A DNA stretch of 64,000 bases. It comes from Linanthus parryae. Its lineage: Eukaryota > Streptophyta > Magnoliopsida > Ericales > Polemoniaceae. The stretch is taken from assembly GCA_023055425.1 (NCBI GenBank), contig JALGPY010000071.1, forward strand, positions 1-64,000, given 5' to 3'. Every line of letters begins with the position of its first letter. Position 1 is the stretch's first letter. The translations under genes and the position numbers were made by a program. The notes beneath the pieces are model-generated. The model did no database searches. It saw only the letters and a list, made by a program, of their open reading frames with translations, and had not been told where the DNA came from. Shown here piece after piece: positions 1 to 13,400 of the stretch.

Positions 1-313
1 AAATCACGTATACGCTCATTATTTCAACAAAATTAATCTAAATAATCAAATAACAAGTGTCAAACAATTATCACAATAATATTAGCACATTGAGGCACAC
101 AATATGGCACATAATAATCTCCAATAAATCTCAAATACCCAACACGAAAGCTGCTAGACTAACCCACAACCCCGGCTTGCTTAAATTTTATTTCCAATTT
201 TAGTTAGCCTAAGACCATTTTAACTTTCAAAAAGTTTTATTTTATGTTTTATCTTTATATAATGGAAATCGAAAGGTCGCACTAGCGTTGGGACCGTCGG
301 CTCTGATACCAAC
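1..313 (-). mobile_element. Internal leader of a minus-strand LTR retrotransposon (partial)
   Basis: This stretch lies just inside the LTR at 314-3103 and past its primer-binding site, so it is the untranslated leader of an element whose coding part lies left of the window. No protein domain is visible in it. The element runs off the edge, so its size and its other LTR cannot be seen. Confidence 0.7.
299..311 (-). promoter_or_regulatory. Primer-binding site (initiator Met tRNA type)
   Basis: Read on the minus strand this is TGGTATCAGAGCC, the usual plant retrotransposon site complementary to the 3' end of initiator methionine tRNA. It starts two bases inside the LTR edge, which fixes both the LTR boundary and the minus orientation. 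Confidence 0.85.
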
Positions 314-3103
314 TGAAACAACCCTGGAACCTACGGTTCCCTGCTAGTACAACCAAACGATAATCCAAAAGTGCATTTATTAATGAAAACCGGAGAAATC
401 CTCCAACCACAATTTGAAATAAAACAAATGACATTGTTCAAATCTAAATTCTGAAAAATATGCTTCCTAAATGAAATGAAATGTTCCTAGCTGTCTGATC
501 CTAGTCTTCAGCTTACGTGTGCGCGTTCCCCCACTTTATTCATAACCTGCGGGTTTTCAAATAGCAACAGCCGACCGCAGTAAAAGTTTATCAGTAAAAA
601 CTGAGTAAGCATATACCACAACATGTAAAACAGAGTTTTGGCTTAAAGAGTGAATCACAATATAACCGAAGTAACTTCACATTTAATCATTAGTTGAGCT
701 GAGGCATATTAGAGCCCAGCGGGTAACGAATGCCCACAGAGAGGTCACGATGCAATAAATAATAATTAGAGTACCTCTCGGGATATCATAGTCCATCCCA
801 ATTCACCCCTGAACTAACTATGAGACCTTAAGTGTCGACACCCCTATACAGTTGTGACCCACACATGCATAGGTAGTACTCTATAGCTTTCACAATATAA
901 AAACCCATATAGGGTAGGGTATGAAACCCTAGGAGGTTCGTCTCACGTGCGCCTCCGGCCGTAGCCTTCACACACATCCTCTGTACATCGCCCCATATCA
1001 TTTATCGTTCATTAATATATCACATGATCATTCTAGTAACCACGAGTAACCGCATACTTTTCAAAGATGTATTTGCAAGAGGGATTTAAAAATTCAAAGT
1101 TTAAACAGTTGCACGATACACAAGTAACACACACCAAACACATTTTGATAGTTGAAGGTGTTGTGCATATAAACTTACTTGGATAGGAAGAGAGATCGTC
1201 ACACGAAAGCAAGCACGCAACTACTCGTAGTACGGGTCCTCAATGAACTCGCCTCCTACGAACTCGGAATCTACAATAGCAATCGTTCCTAATTAAATCA
1301 CTACTAACACGACAATAGTGCACACACAGTCCTAGATGTAAATGCAAGCGCAACCCCCAACCATTCCTGATTTATCGCGACTCAGTACTTACTAAACAAC
1401 AAGACAAAGACTTTTTAGCATAGTCTTATTTGAAAAAAAAAACTAATTAAAACTATTTAAACAAGCTTATATTATTTATTTATTTATTTGAAAAGAAATT
1501 ATTTTTGAAAATGATGGTCACAAAGTCTATATTTAAAATTTTAATTATAAAATAAAGAATATTTAACTCAGCAAAACATCTTGAAATAACACTTCAAACA
1601 TTGGTATTCCTAATTTATTTGAAATATGGTTTATAAAAAAAAAATCTAACGTTGATTGTTATACTAACTTACTATAATATATATATAACCTATAACGTTC
1701 ATCTAAACTTTATTAAAGAATTTTTTTTTTTTTTTTTTTTTTTGAGAAGGAATTAAAGAAAATTCATTGGTCGTTAGTTAACAATTGTTTTATAAAGGCT
1801 TTGTTAAAATCTAAATATGAAACCTCTGGTTAAAATAGTAACCAACAAAAAAATTCTATGCTTCTAACCTTTTTTTTCAGAAAACAACAACCTATACCCC
1901 CCTACAGTTGCGTAAGAGACATTTGGTACCCCAATTATTTCATAACATGCAAAAATAACCCCAAAGTTCCCAATAGCTTTCAACCCACTTCCTTCCACCT
2001 CCACAACATACCCACTGGTAACATCCACCTCATAACAAATTCATCTCAACCAAGCCCAACATCATTCTCCCATCTAAAATCATCATACTCAACCTACTGT
2101 AATGGCTCTTGGTAATTAAAACTTTACAACTTAACTAATTTACAAGAGCAAGGCATTGAAAACAAAACTCAAAACAAGAGATTTGGTGTTTACCGAATGA
2201 AGCAAACGAAGACGACGGCGACGAAGGAAAAGGGACGGACGGCGACGAAGAGGGAAGCGACGATGGCGGCGACGGCGACAGTGCACGGCGCTGGGTCGCC
2301 TGGTTTCGGCCGGAGCTGGGTTGGCTTCGGTCGAACTTGGGTTCAGCCGGATTCGTCTCCGGCGATTCGAAAGGGAGAGTGAGAGATCGAGCGAGAGAGG
2401 GTGAGATTGACTCTGGGTTTTGGGTGTGAGAAGCACTGGGTTTTGGGTGGTTTATATAGGCTGGTAGAAAAGAAATCCGGTGTGAGGTAGGAGACCCACC
2501 GGCGATTTTCCGGGATCGAATCGGGTTGTGATTTTGGACGCAATTGGGTATCTTGGTGAGGAACTATCGGTCATTGATGGGTTAGGATTGTATTGGGTCG
2601 AAATTGGGTGAAGGTGGTGGTGTTTAGAGGCGGCAATCGGAGGTGGTTGTGTTGGTGTCGGAGAGGGATGGAGAGAAACTCTCCTGGAGAAGATGAACAG
2701 AGGTAGGTGATGACTAAAGGTCTGTTACGGTGTGGCGGGTACACCGTGCTACGCGGTGGCATGATACGTAAAAATCAATAAAACGTGACGTTTGGTCACG
2801 TTATAAATGTTACACGACACACTACTACACCCAACTAATTACTAACTTTAACTATCATAAAAATATATAAAGATAATAAAAATATATACGTACACTTTAC
2901 TCTCAAATATATATATATATATATATATAAACATACAAGAAATATATTATTATTAGATATCTATATAACTATAATTAAAACTAAAAAAGTGAATTACATT
3001 TGTAGTTCTAAATATAAAGAAAATTTATTTTTATAAACTTAAATAATGGTCCACACTAGTCTATAGATTCCTAAAAATACCCCTAAAATTCAGGGGTATT
3101 ACA
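314..3103 (-). repeat. Long terminal repeat (5' LTR, about 2.8 kb), probably Gypsy
   Basis: On the minus strand the repeat begins TGTAATACCCCTGAATTTTA and ends GTTGTTTCA, so it has the TG...CA ends of an LTR. It is followed directly by a Met-tRNA primer-binding site. The start and the length of about 2790 bp resemble long-LTR Gypsy chromoviruses of the Tekay/Del group; that assignment is by memory of the family and is only moderately sure. Inside are a T run near 1723-1743, a GC-rich patch at about 2200-2760 with short meaningless ORFs, and an AT dinucleotide run near 2910. The 5 bases to the right, GTTTG, should be one copy of the target duplication; the other is outside the window. Confidence 0.75.
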
Positions 3104-4427
3104 GTTTGACTGTAAGTACAAGTCTTTGCCCTGGATCTTCCCGATTCTGTAATTACCTATTTAGCTTATTGACAGATAAAAAACTGCATAATGCTGACTT
3201 CATTGGAGAAATATAAAGCTTCAATTTCATACAACCAGTGTTACGGTTTCACCTAATCGGTAGATTTTCAGGGACAGGCAGGGTGATGACAGTAGACTTT
3301 GATGATAGTGAAGTCACTGGGGTGAATTGATGTAGTGATAGTGGTAAGATGATTAGGCATCATGAAAGTAATGGCACGTGTTATTTACCAAAGCCATGGA
3401 CAAAAAAGTAAAGTCATACTTTGCATGGGAGTGCGAGTTTAGCAAACCAATGGGCACACTTTTCTGAGAAAGCAATAGAGTTTAATGAATATTGATCCCA
3501 GACACTTAGTTCGAAGTGTAACAATCCAACTTCATCACACTGTACAATGAGATTAGGAGCTTAGCCAATTAAATTATACATAATACACTAACAAAGGGGT
3601 ATAGTAAACATGAACGGAGATTGTACACAGCTGGTTAAAGACATTGTTACTTAACCAGAAATTTGTTACTGGAGCTTTCAGATTGCTGTGAAATGGTGCC
3701 GGCAAAGCTGCTAGCCTTCAAGTCGCCTGGCTGAGTGCATGAAGTAGCGAGACACTGACAGAACTTTCTGCTGTCGTTTTGCTATTCTTATTGAGCTTGT
3801 AATCTTTGTTTATCAAGCCAGAAACTGCTGAAGTATTGACTTTGCATTTGTGTGAATCAATAAAGCAGGTCTTGATGGCATAGTAGTTAACCAATTTGAT
3901 GTAGTATATCTCCATTAATAACCTGCTGTGTGGATTGCGCTATGTGAATGAGCTGTAACATTAGTTGCTAGTTGAGCTCACTAGGTAAAAGAACTACTAT
4001 TACCTATGAATGTCATAGTAAAGTCAGTTGGGTGCTGAAACATCAATACATTTAATTAAGATTGTTTGATGCTGAATGGGATACAGTATGCACAAGTGAT
4101 TTTCTTACATGCATGATACAACACAAACTGCTCTTTCTCTCTCTAGTCCAATATATGGTACCAAATTTCCCTGCATCAATATTTTTGAGCGAGGCTTGGC
4201 AGTGGAAGTAATCTAGAGTACTTCAGACAGTTTCAAAGCGGCTTATTGTCCTCCCCATCGAGGAATAACTAATGAAGATTGATTCACCTAGCAAACCTCG
4301 ATTAATTTGGAAACTAAGGGAATTGTTTTTCTCCCCGAATTGCATGTTTCTTAAAATAGTGATCAGCTGCATGATTATGTGATGATCTTCCCAAGTTTAT
4401 AATAGCCTTTTGTATCTGGTCTTGTAG
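3104..4427 (+). other. Possible exon remnant (3104-3112) and intron upstream of the MBD13-like exons
   Basis: The first nine bases after the LTR run straight into a strong donor (ACT|GTAAGT at 3113). If read as ?GT TTG ACT they end in phase 0, the phase needed to join the exon at 4428. All later MBD domains are split by a phase-0 intron at the same place. The stretch would then be the last bases of the exon carrying the first half of MBD 1, cut by the retrotransposon. The rest looks like ordinary AT-rich intron; I see no other gene in it. Confidence 0.4.
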
Positions 4428-7400
4428 TGTTACATCGACCATGAAACTGGAAAGAAGTTTTATTCCAAGGCCACTGCTATTCGCTATATTGAGACTGGAG
4501 CTGGAAGCCATTGTCACCGTACACCTCATCAGATTGGTCAGGATAACACGACAAGTTCGATAACCGAAGCTACACCAGTAAGTTCATGTATTCATAGCAT
4601 TGGTCCATTTTCTTGTTTACTAGTATTTCATAGTTGCTAAATTGCTTTCTTGTGATACTGACAGCTGGCAATGCAAAAATCTGAAACTCTTGACTGGTTA
4701 CCTGACGGTTGGATCATGGAGGTGAAAACCAAACCGAATGGGAAAGAATACAAGGTAAAAGAGGGAAATAGAGTTCAGTTTATATACAACTATGCATATT
4801 TGACATTTTGTCATTTGCTTTGATTCTTAGTGCATCAAGTGGTACAAGTGTTCCTGTCAGAATTGTTTATTCAGGGATACTGAATACAAGGACACCTATA
4901 ACTGAATGGCAATAAAATTGGAAATGTTGTTTTAGTTTGCGACTTAAAGTGCTTTTAGACATGTTACTGAACTGAGCATTGTACTCTGCGCAATGTATTC
5001 AGTTCCATGTCACCTGGCATACAGATCCTGAAACCAGAGTAGGTATGTCGTGTGTTTTCCACCACATGCAAAAAGCTTGGCATGTTTCACTTTCACTTAT
5101 ACTTCTATAGTTTAACATAGTGTAAATCTAAGTCTAGAACTATCGAGTGTGATGAGTGTGCATGGTATTAACTACCAATGTGTTGTCTTGTAGAAGTGCT
5201 TCTCCTCTCTTGTGGGTTTAATTGAGTTACTATCTCAGAAGTTCTTCTGTCTTCGTTCAAGAGTTTTTTCGCATATAATCCCCACTATTTCAGGTTTCGT
5301 TACAGGATGATGCACTGAGTTGTTCTGTATTTGAGCAAACGTTACTTAATCTTGTTGTACACTAATTGTATTCGAGTCTTTATTGGAGATCTGAGTCTAG
5401 ATCTTCAACTTTTCTTTAGTGCAAGCGCTTAGATTTGTTCGTCTTGTAGGTCTAAAATATGGCTCCTATTCGGATCTCACTGAACATCTTTCAGTTTATT
5501 GTTAATTATAGGTGTTTGCAGTGTCGTTGTCTGCTCGACTAAAATGCTTCATAGTTATTTTTATCTGATGATAAGAACTACCTTGATACACATCTTTTTT
5601 AATTAATTTTTTATAACTTTCTTGCAGGTTTATGGTAATCCTAAGACTCGAAGAAAATTCTACTCGAAGCCGGAGGTGCTCAAATATCTAAGGACTGCAA
5701 ATCACTCATCTGAACTGGAGACGAAGTCCACTAGCAATGTCTGTGCTCACATCTTGACGATTGGATAAGTTGTTTTTTTAATTTGTATGATATGATTGGT
5801 AAACTAATGTACTCAGAAAAGGCTGATTGACTTGACTTCATAAAAAAGAAAGAAAATATTATTCAGAAAGTAAACCAAGCTGAAATTGATATGAACAGAA
5901 CATTCTGGAAAATTTACCTTCTCAGAGTTAGTCAATTTGAAGAATGCATCAAGGTCATAGTTTAGTTGCATTAACAGATTTGACCTGTAGCAGAATTATA
6001 TCAGAAGTTAGTTGCTTTAACAGATCCGACCTGTAGAAGTGATGAAGGATCAATTAGTTCTGGTTCTCAATTTCTGTTCACAGTCCCAAGTTTCTAGTTC
6101 TTTGAGATTGTCAAATCTGAATACTGTCTAACGGGTTCAGACTTGAAATCCTTAATTCTCAAACCATGAAATGAATCTCAATTTAGAGTAGAGAATCTCA
6201 ATGTTACCAAGAATTAAAAAAATGCTACATTCACGAGAGAGCCTAGAAATTGGGTGGGTGGGTTTTATACCGGGGGGGGGGGGGGGGGGGGGGTTGGGAG
6301 TAGAAGTAAATCACTAGAATAAGAAACTTAGAACCAGGGCCGTCTCTAGGTTTTTGGGGGCCTTAAGGGAACAATAAATTTAATGCCCTCTACATTTTTA
6401 CATTTCATCTAAAAAGTAGTTATATAAAGAATTGTCTTGATTCAGTAGATGTAAAAGTATAACAAACGATTGAGAAAATGTATGGATTTGATCTTTGTTC
6501 AAGAATTTTCAATGGAGTTATGGACAAGATCACGTGGCTAGAGAATGGGGAACTTCAGGCGAGATATACAGGGAAAAATGGAGAGAGTTGGAAGAAAAGG
6601 TTGGAATTCACGATATTGAAGTATTCGTAGTTGGAACGATCGTAGAATTAGGAAAGGATAATCATAAAGGGTTGATTATAATCATTAAGTTTAACATTGA
6701 CATATTAATAACTGCCAATTATGACGACATCACGGAAATGCCCCCAGGTCTCAAAAACTTGCGGCCCTGTTTAGAACTACCTGACTTACACATTTACTCA
6801 AGTTGGCACTATATATCAAAGTTGCAAGTGATTGAGAAATCTCTCTCTTCTAACTGCCCCTGTTTACCTCCTCACAATCTCTCCCTTTTATCTCTTTCAA
6901 TGTTTCTTCTCCCTGAATTTGCTGCACCTATTTCATGGAGACGATTTCTTGATCTTCTTATCTGTCCCATTTTCTTTTTCTTTGTGTTAGCACTGCAACT
7001 TGATCAGTTTATCGGTCTATTAGGAAACTCTGATATTTTGTTTTGGGTTTGGTCTCTCCGTAAAAATCACCACAATTCACAATGAAAGTCAAGTAATTCT
7101 GCTGTAATATATGGACCCGATTCTAAAGTTCTGTTTCATCTGATTGGATTTTAAAATAAGTTCACCACATCACTTGAATTGGAGAACTATGTCAGTAAAT
7201 GAAGACCATCACCGAAAGACGAAGAAGATGAAACGGGAGGAGATAGAAGCAGGAGGGAGAGAACAAACTGGGCTTTCTAAGCAGAGCCATGTGAGATCCG
7301 GATCTGAAATTATAAAGTTGGAGATACAATTCCTTTCCAACAGAGAGGCAACACCAGTTTCGTTGGATTCCCACATTCTCTCTCAAGCCTCATTTCCAGG

Positions 7401-10400
7401 TTTCTTGTGCGCACTTAAGAAAGACACCAATCATATCCAAAAACAGGTTTCCAGTATCATTCTTAAAGAACAGAGAATCACAATCAACAGATTGTGAAGG
7501 AGATTTAAGGAGATGAATTATGGAAATAAAAATTGGGAAAGGAAAATATTTAATGGGTGATAGTGATAGATGAGAAGGAACTCCAGTGGAGTAATTATTA
7601 GGTTGACCAGCGATTTTCTGAGATGTGTTGATAACATAACATAATTTTTCAAAAAGTGCTCTGGTTTCACATTATTAGAATATTTGTTGTTTCATGCAAA
7701 TTAAAAGTTTTTGTTTCCTAACACTATCTTAGAAGAAGCTTGTCACTAATGGCTTCCTTATTTCTTTCTTTATTTTCTTAAGAAAATTAGTTTGCCTTAA
7801 AATATATCGTTTAGTTCGCTAGGATGTCGTAAAGCACACATTGGAGTAAACGTCTTAATGGAGGGCCTTAATATGTATGCCTTAAGTGATGGAATCTGGT
7901 TATAGATTGGATTTAATCAATAGATAGGTCTTTCTTGACTGATTTGGCCATTGCCATAAATATAAGGGCCCAAAATCCCAGAGTTAGAATTTTTTTCGGC
8001 AAAATCCTGAACCTAATTAGCTGCTCCAATTAAGCTGAAATTGGTCTTCTAATTGTACACACTTGTATGTCTGTGCTTGATATTTTAAGAATTATATGCC
8101 AACTAAACGATTTAAGCTTTGCGGAAGACTTCTGTTAGAGTCTTAAATACATATTTTCTCTTCTTATCAGCAAAGAAGGTAGAAGAAATCTGATAAATTC
8201 CCTAAAAATATTTCTGTAAATTAACAGCATATTTGCGGAGGTAAATGGAACTTCTAACTATCTAGCTTCTACTAACTGCCCAACAATCTTCTGACCTCCA
8301 TAAACTGCTGACTGTTATCTTCCTTTAAATTCAAGTTAGTGTAACAGAACAGAAGTTTAAAATGTAGGATCCATTCTTCTCAACATTTTTCAATTACAGC
8401 AATTTTTAGAAGCAATAATAGATTTTGCAATGTTACTTTTTTGGTTGATTGGGGCTTTACAGATCAAATTGAATCAATATCTATACGAATCATACGTTTT
8501 ATAAGAGTCTTAAATACATTTTATATATTGAAGCCGTGTTTAATTTCTTACAGTTTCTAAGATATTAGTGGGAGGTAGCCACTTATCTTCCTGCCAAGTG
8601 TTATCCTCACCTAATGCTTTTTATCTCAGACTCACTTGGATCAAGTAGATGGAGACAAGTTGGAGGACCCTCAAGATAGGAAAAAGTCGAATGGAACACA
8701 TCGCTCATCCATGACAAGGAGAAGCTTGAGGAACAAGTCTAATGAAACAGTGGGTTCCATACTTCCATAACATGCTTAAGATCATTCAGATATTTGTGTG
8801 TGTGCAATATTTGAATTAGTTTCTGGGGTTTGTCGCAGCCTGACGATGGTGAAGCAGTCGGAAACACTCCCATTGTGAGGTTGGAGGGCTCTCAAATACT
8901 GAAGGGGACATCCATGAAGAAACAAACAGAACTTAGCGAGCAGCCTGGTTTAAAGGTTTGTTCTAAGAAATATTTATTTTGGATTTTTATGAGTTTTGAA
9001 CCTGCTGGGTTAAGTACACTTGGTCATTCATGATAAATTCTCTTGATTACAGCCTAGCACGACAGAATCGAATAGAGAAACAAACCCTGTGAAACCAGAG
9101 GGTGCTCAAAAGAGAGAAGTATTAGAGCAGACAAATGGAAAGGTCAGATTCATCACGGACACCCTAATTAATTTCTTGAGATATCATAAATTTTCTTTAT
9201 ACTCACATGAATCTGATTATTTAAGTCACATCTAGGTTGTGATAGAGAGGGTTACAGCAGACGGGCTACCTCCAGGGTGGATTAAAGAATTGAAAATTGA
9301 AAAGAAAGCAAGCGGAGTGAGAAAAGACCCGGTAAAAATTGTCTTCTTTTTATCCTGAATTTGTGCTCTTATGTATAGTGAATCTTGACAAAAGTTGTTG
9401 CTGCATTGTTGTTATGTACTGCAGTTCTTTACAGATCTTGCAAGTGGATATGTTTTCCGCTCCCAAAAAGATGCCCTACGCTATGTGAAAACAGGAGACA
9501 TCAATGAGTGCGCTATCAGACCAAAGAAGAGGGAAGAATTTGGATTTTTAAGTGAAGTGGCTTCAAAAAGTGTATGTATTGCTTGATTTCCTAGTTAAGA
9601 CTTACACTTAATGCATCTATGACTTATTATTCAATATCTGATCAAAGCATTAGTTCGTTTTCTCCTGCTATGTGTGTAAAATTGGTGAACTCTCAGTGAC
9701 TGGTATTTTCCTTTGTGCACATTCCTTGTAGCATGTATGAACAATACATTCATATTTCAAGAACAAGTAAACACAACTTTTCAGAAATTGTTGACATAAT
9801 GATTAGGAGCCTGTGCATCTACTATCCAAAAGATAAAAAGGGTGAAGATAAGAAGGTATGTATGTAGAGCTTAAGAGACATAAGATTGCCAAGATAAATG
9901 AAAATGATAGGGAAACTATTAGTCTTGGCCTTGAAAAAGTTGTACTAGTTATTTTGAAAACATGTGTAGCGAAACAGACAGAAATTGAAAAATCATGACT
10001 TTGTTGACTGAAACTCAATTAGGACCCAGCTGCATCGATGATGAATTGGTCTGAATCGCTACAAATCGTAAGATTCGGCTCTTGGATCGAGATTCAGATT
10101 ATTTTTGTTCCATTTAAGATTCACTGAGGGATTCACGTCGTTTCCAGGGTGAATCGAATCGTGAATTGTAAAATTTTGACAACTACGGGTGGATGCAAGA
10201 TTGAAACCTTAAACCTAAAGTATCTATTTCAAGTCACATACTTGGATCCTTTGCAAATTAGACAGCCCCGTGATTAACTCATGGGGCTGAAGAAATGGTT
10301 GTTCGATCTTAATTCGTACAACAAATAGTTGGTAATGCTTCAATACTGAGATTCCTGTTCTAGATTCGCATTCCTTTGCTTATTTATGGTATAATTGATT

Positions 10401-13400
10401 CTCGACCGTGAAGCTTCCTGAAAGCATAGGCTATATTGCACTTAAGCTCAGCCACTGAACATCTCAACTTAAATACAAGTTGTAAGTGGAATGTGTATAA
10501 TGAGGCTAAAAGCTTGAGCCAATCAAAGACAAAGTGATCTAAAATAATCCTGAAAATAGAAATTTTAACACATGTTAGTAGATCGAAAAGACACAAAATT
10601 TATACTCCCTGTTGAAAAGCCAGTTACAGAAGACAACACGAACCTATCAAATTAGTACAGTCACTGCTAGTCTGCTTAATTGAAGGATTTGGCTAGACGG
10701 TTACTCGATGAAGCTCACTGTTGGCTTGCTGCTAATCCGGGAGGAGCTAAACATTAAGCAACCATTACTGATGATTCGCCTCCCAAAAGACATGTTCCTT
10801 AGGGTTTTATTCTAAATAGTTTTCATAGACATCATATTGTTTAAGAGAATTTTTATATAGATCGTAGTAAAAAGAGTGGGTTCGACAGTATGTTCAAGAT
10901 AGTTTTCATGGATAGCTATCATTATTTGCTGTATGTGTTGGTTGACACTAATTTTCTTCTTTTTTCTCAGCTTGACAATTATGAATTAGATGACGAGGGA
11001 TCTCAACAGTTGGAAACGATGAAGGAGACAAGTTGCACACTTACAGAAAAACAAACAGATACCCATGAGCAGCGTGGAAAAAAGGTTTGTTCTGTAAAAT
11101 ATTGGATATACTTCAGAGAGTCTTATCACTACTTGGTCCAAGTTAGTATGAATCGTGAAACATAATAAATATACTTTACAGCCTACCGTGGATAAATTAG
11201 ATGGAGGTACAAGGGATGTGAAATCAGAGAATACTCGAAATCGCCTAAAGTCAAAGCCGACAAGAGGGAAGGTTTGGCCTATAAGACTGCTGTTTGTTTC
11301 AATAGATCCTGAAATTTTGATTGCTTTCTTATATTGAAGTTTGAGTGTTTAAATCATATCCAGCTTGGGATTGAGAGAGTTACAGCTGATGGGCTACCTC
11401 AAGGATGGATTAAAGAAGTGAAAACTGAAAGGAGGGCGGGTGCAATTCGAAAAGACTCGGTATAACTCATTTTCTTGACATCCATAACGTGTATTCTTAC
11501 GTATACTATTACTGCACTGCGTTATGACAAGTGTTGTAGTTTGTCGCTGTACAGTAATTAATTAAGAGGTCTTGAATTATGCATTGCAGTATTATACAGA
11601 TCCTGTGAGTGGATATGTATTCCGCTCCCAAAAGGATGCCCTGCGCTATGTGGATACGGGAAACATCAATGACTGTGCTATCAGACCAAAAAAGAGGGAA
11701 GAACTTGGATTTTTAAGTGAAGGAGCTCCTGAAAGTGTACGTCTTGCATATGATTTTCTACCTTAGCTGTTTTATGATTTCTCATTAGATTCTTACTTTT
11801 CCATTATTTCCATATCAAACTGCATGCATTTGATACAACTGTATTTGGTGGATGGCGGCTAGTACAACCAGTCCATTGTATAGTGTAGCACTGTATCTGT
11901 TGCAGTAGTTGTTACATAAAAATAGCATAAACCATCTCTGAGAGAGCACATGTATCTGATTCACTGCAAAGTATATCCGGAGCTCTGACCACATTAACTG
12001 AATTGTCTCGGAAGAAAAATTGTTGCATTGAACTGTGAAACCAAATTATGTTCACTGCAAATATAACTGAAAATTATGTTCACTCCAAATCTTAGATGCT
12101 GCTAATCGACTTTTTGTAACAAGTTCTTGATATGTTACCTTCTCTGCGCCGTCACTGAATTAAATGTTGCTAATAAACCTATAAGCCTTTGACCAGTTCC
12201 AATTTTGTAGAAGAACGATATCACATATAACTTTTTTTGTTTAATTCCTGATTGTGAAGTTACATTTTGGGGAAAAAGTATAATACTGGAAAGTCTGCAA
12301 GATAGCTTTACTTGTATTTAGTTAATCCTATATTCATCTTGCACTGATGACACGGCTGTGGCAATTGGCGTTCCCATGTCATGTTAGCATGGCTTGTAAA
12401 TCGCCGGCCGCTAATTCAGCTATCACAGTCCTTGTCATGGATAAGCTTGTATTCTTATATTGAAGTTTGAGTGTTTAAATCATATCCAGGTTGTGATTGA
12501 GAGAGTTACAGCTGATGGGCTACCTCAAGGATGGATTAAAGAAGTGAAAATTGAAAGGAGGGCGAGAGGATCTCGAAGAGACTCGGTATAACTCATTTTC
12601 TTGACATCCATAAGGTGTATTCTTACGTATACTATTACTGCACTGCATTATGACAAGTGTTGTAGTTTGTCACTGTACAGTAATTAATTAAGAGGTCTTG
12701 AATTATGTATTGCAGTATTATATTGATCCTGTGAGTGGATATGTATTTCACTCCCAGAAGGATGCCCTGCGCTATGTGGATACAGGAAACATCAACGACT
12801 GTGCTATCAGACCAAAGACGAGGGAAGAACTTGGATTTTTAAATGAAGGAGCTCTTGAAAGTGTATGTCTTGCACATGATTTTCTACCTTAGATGTTTTA
12901 TGATTTCTCAATAGATTATTAATTTTCCGGTATTTCCATATCAAACTAAACTGCATTTGATACGAATGTGATTGGTGGATGGTGGCCAGTACTACTAGTC
13001 CACTGTATAGTGTAGCGCTGTATCTGTTGCAGTAGTTGTTACATAAAAGGAGCATAAACTGTCTCTGAGAGAGCACACATATCTGATTCACTGCAAATAT
13101 ATGTGAAGGTCTGACCACTTTAACGAAAGTCTCTGAAGCAAAATTGTTGCATTGAACTGTGAAACCAAACTATGTTCACTGCAAATATAACTGAAGATTA
13201 TGTTTCACTGCAAATCTTAGTTGCTGCTAATTCATTTGATGTATCAAGCTCTTGATATGTTACCTTCCCTGTGCTCGGTCACTGAATTAAATGTTGATTA
13301 TAGGCCTTATCGCTGTAGTTTTAGAAAGAAATTTAATAATGCTTTTGACCAGTTCTGATTTTGTAGAAGGAAAATGTCACCATAATTTGTTGTCGCTGAA

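Noticed and set aside
2140..2762. Overlapping small ORFs on both strands, Arg/Ser rich
   Set aside because: They lie inside a long LTR, in a GC-rich patch open in several frames, with no recognisable domain.
5739..5769. Stop codon TAA after exon 5628-5738 as the end of a short MBD gene
   Set aside because: A donor at 5739 joins in phase to 8630, and all later exons keep one frame to 15256, so the long gene is better supported.
6495..7497. Two plus-strand ORFs of 196 and 117 codons
   Set aside because: They sit in an MBD13 intron, the first overlapping a hAT MITE; no protein family or splice link to the gene frame.
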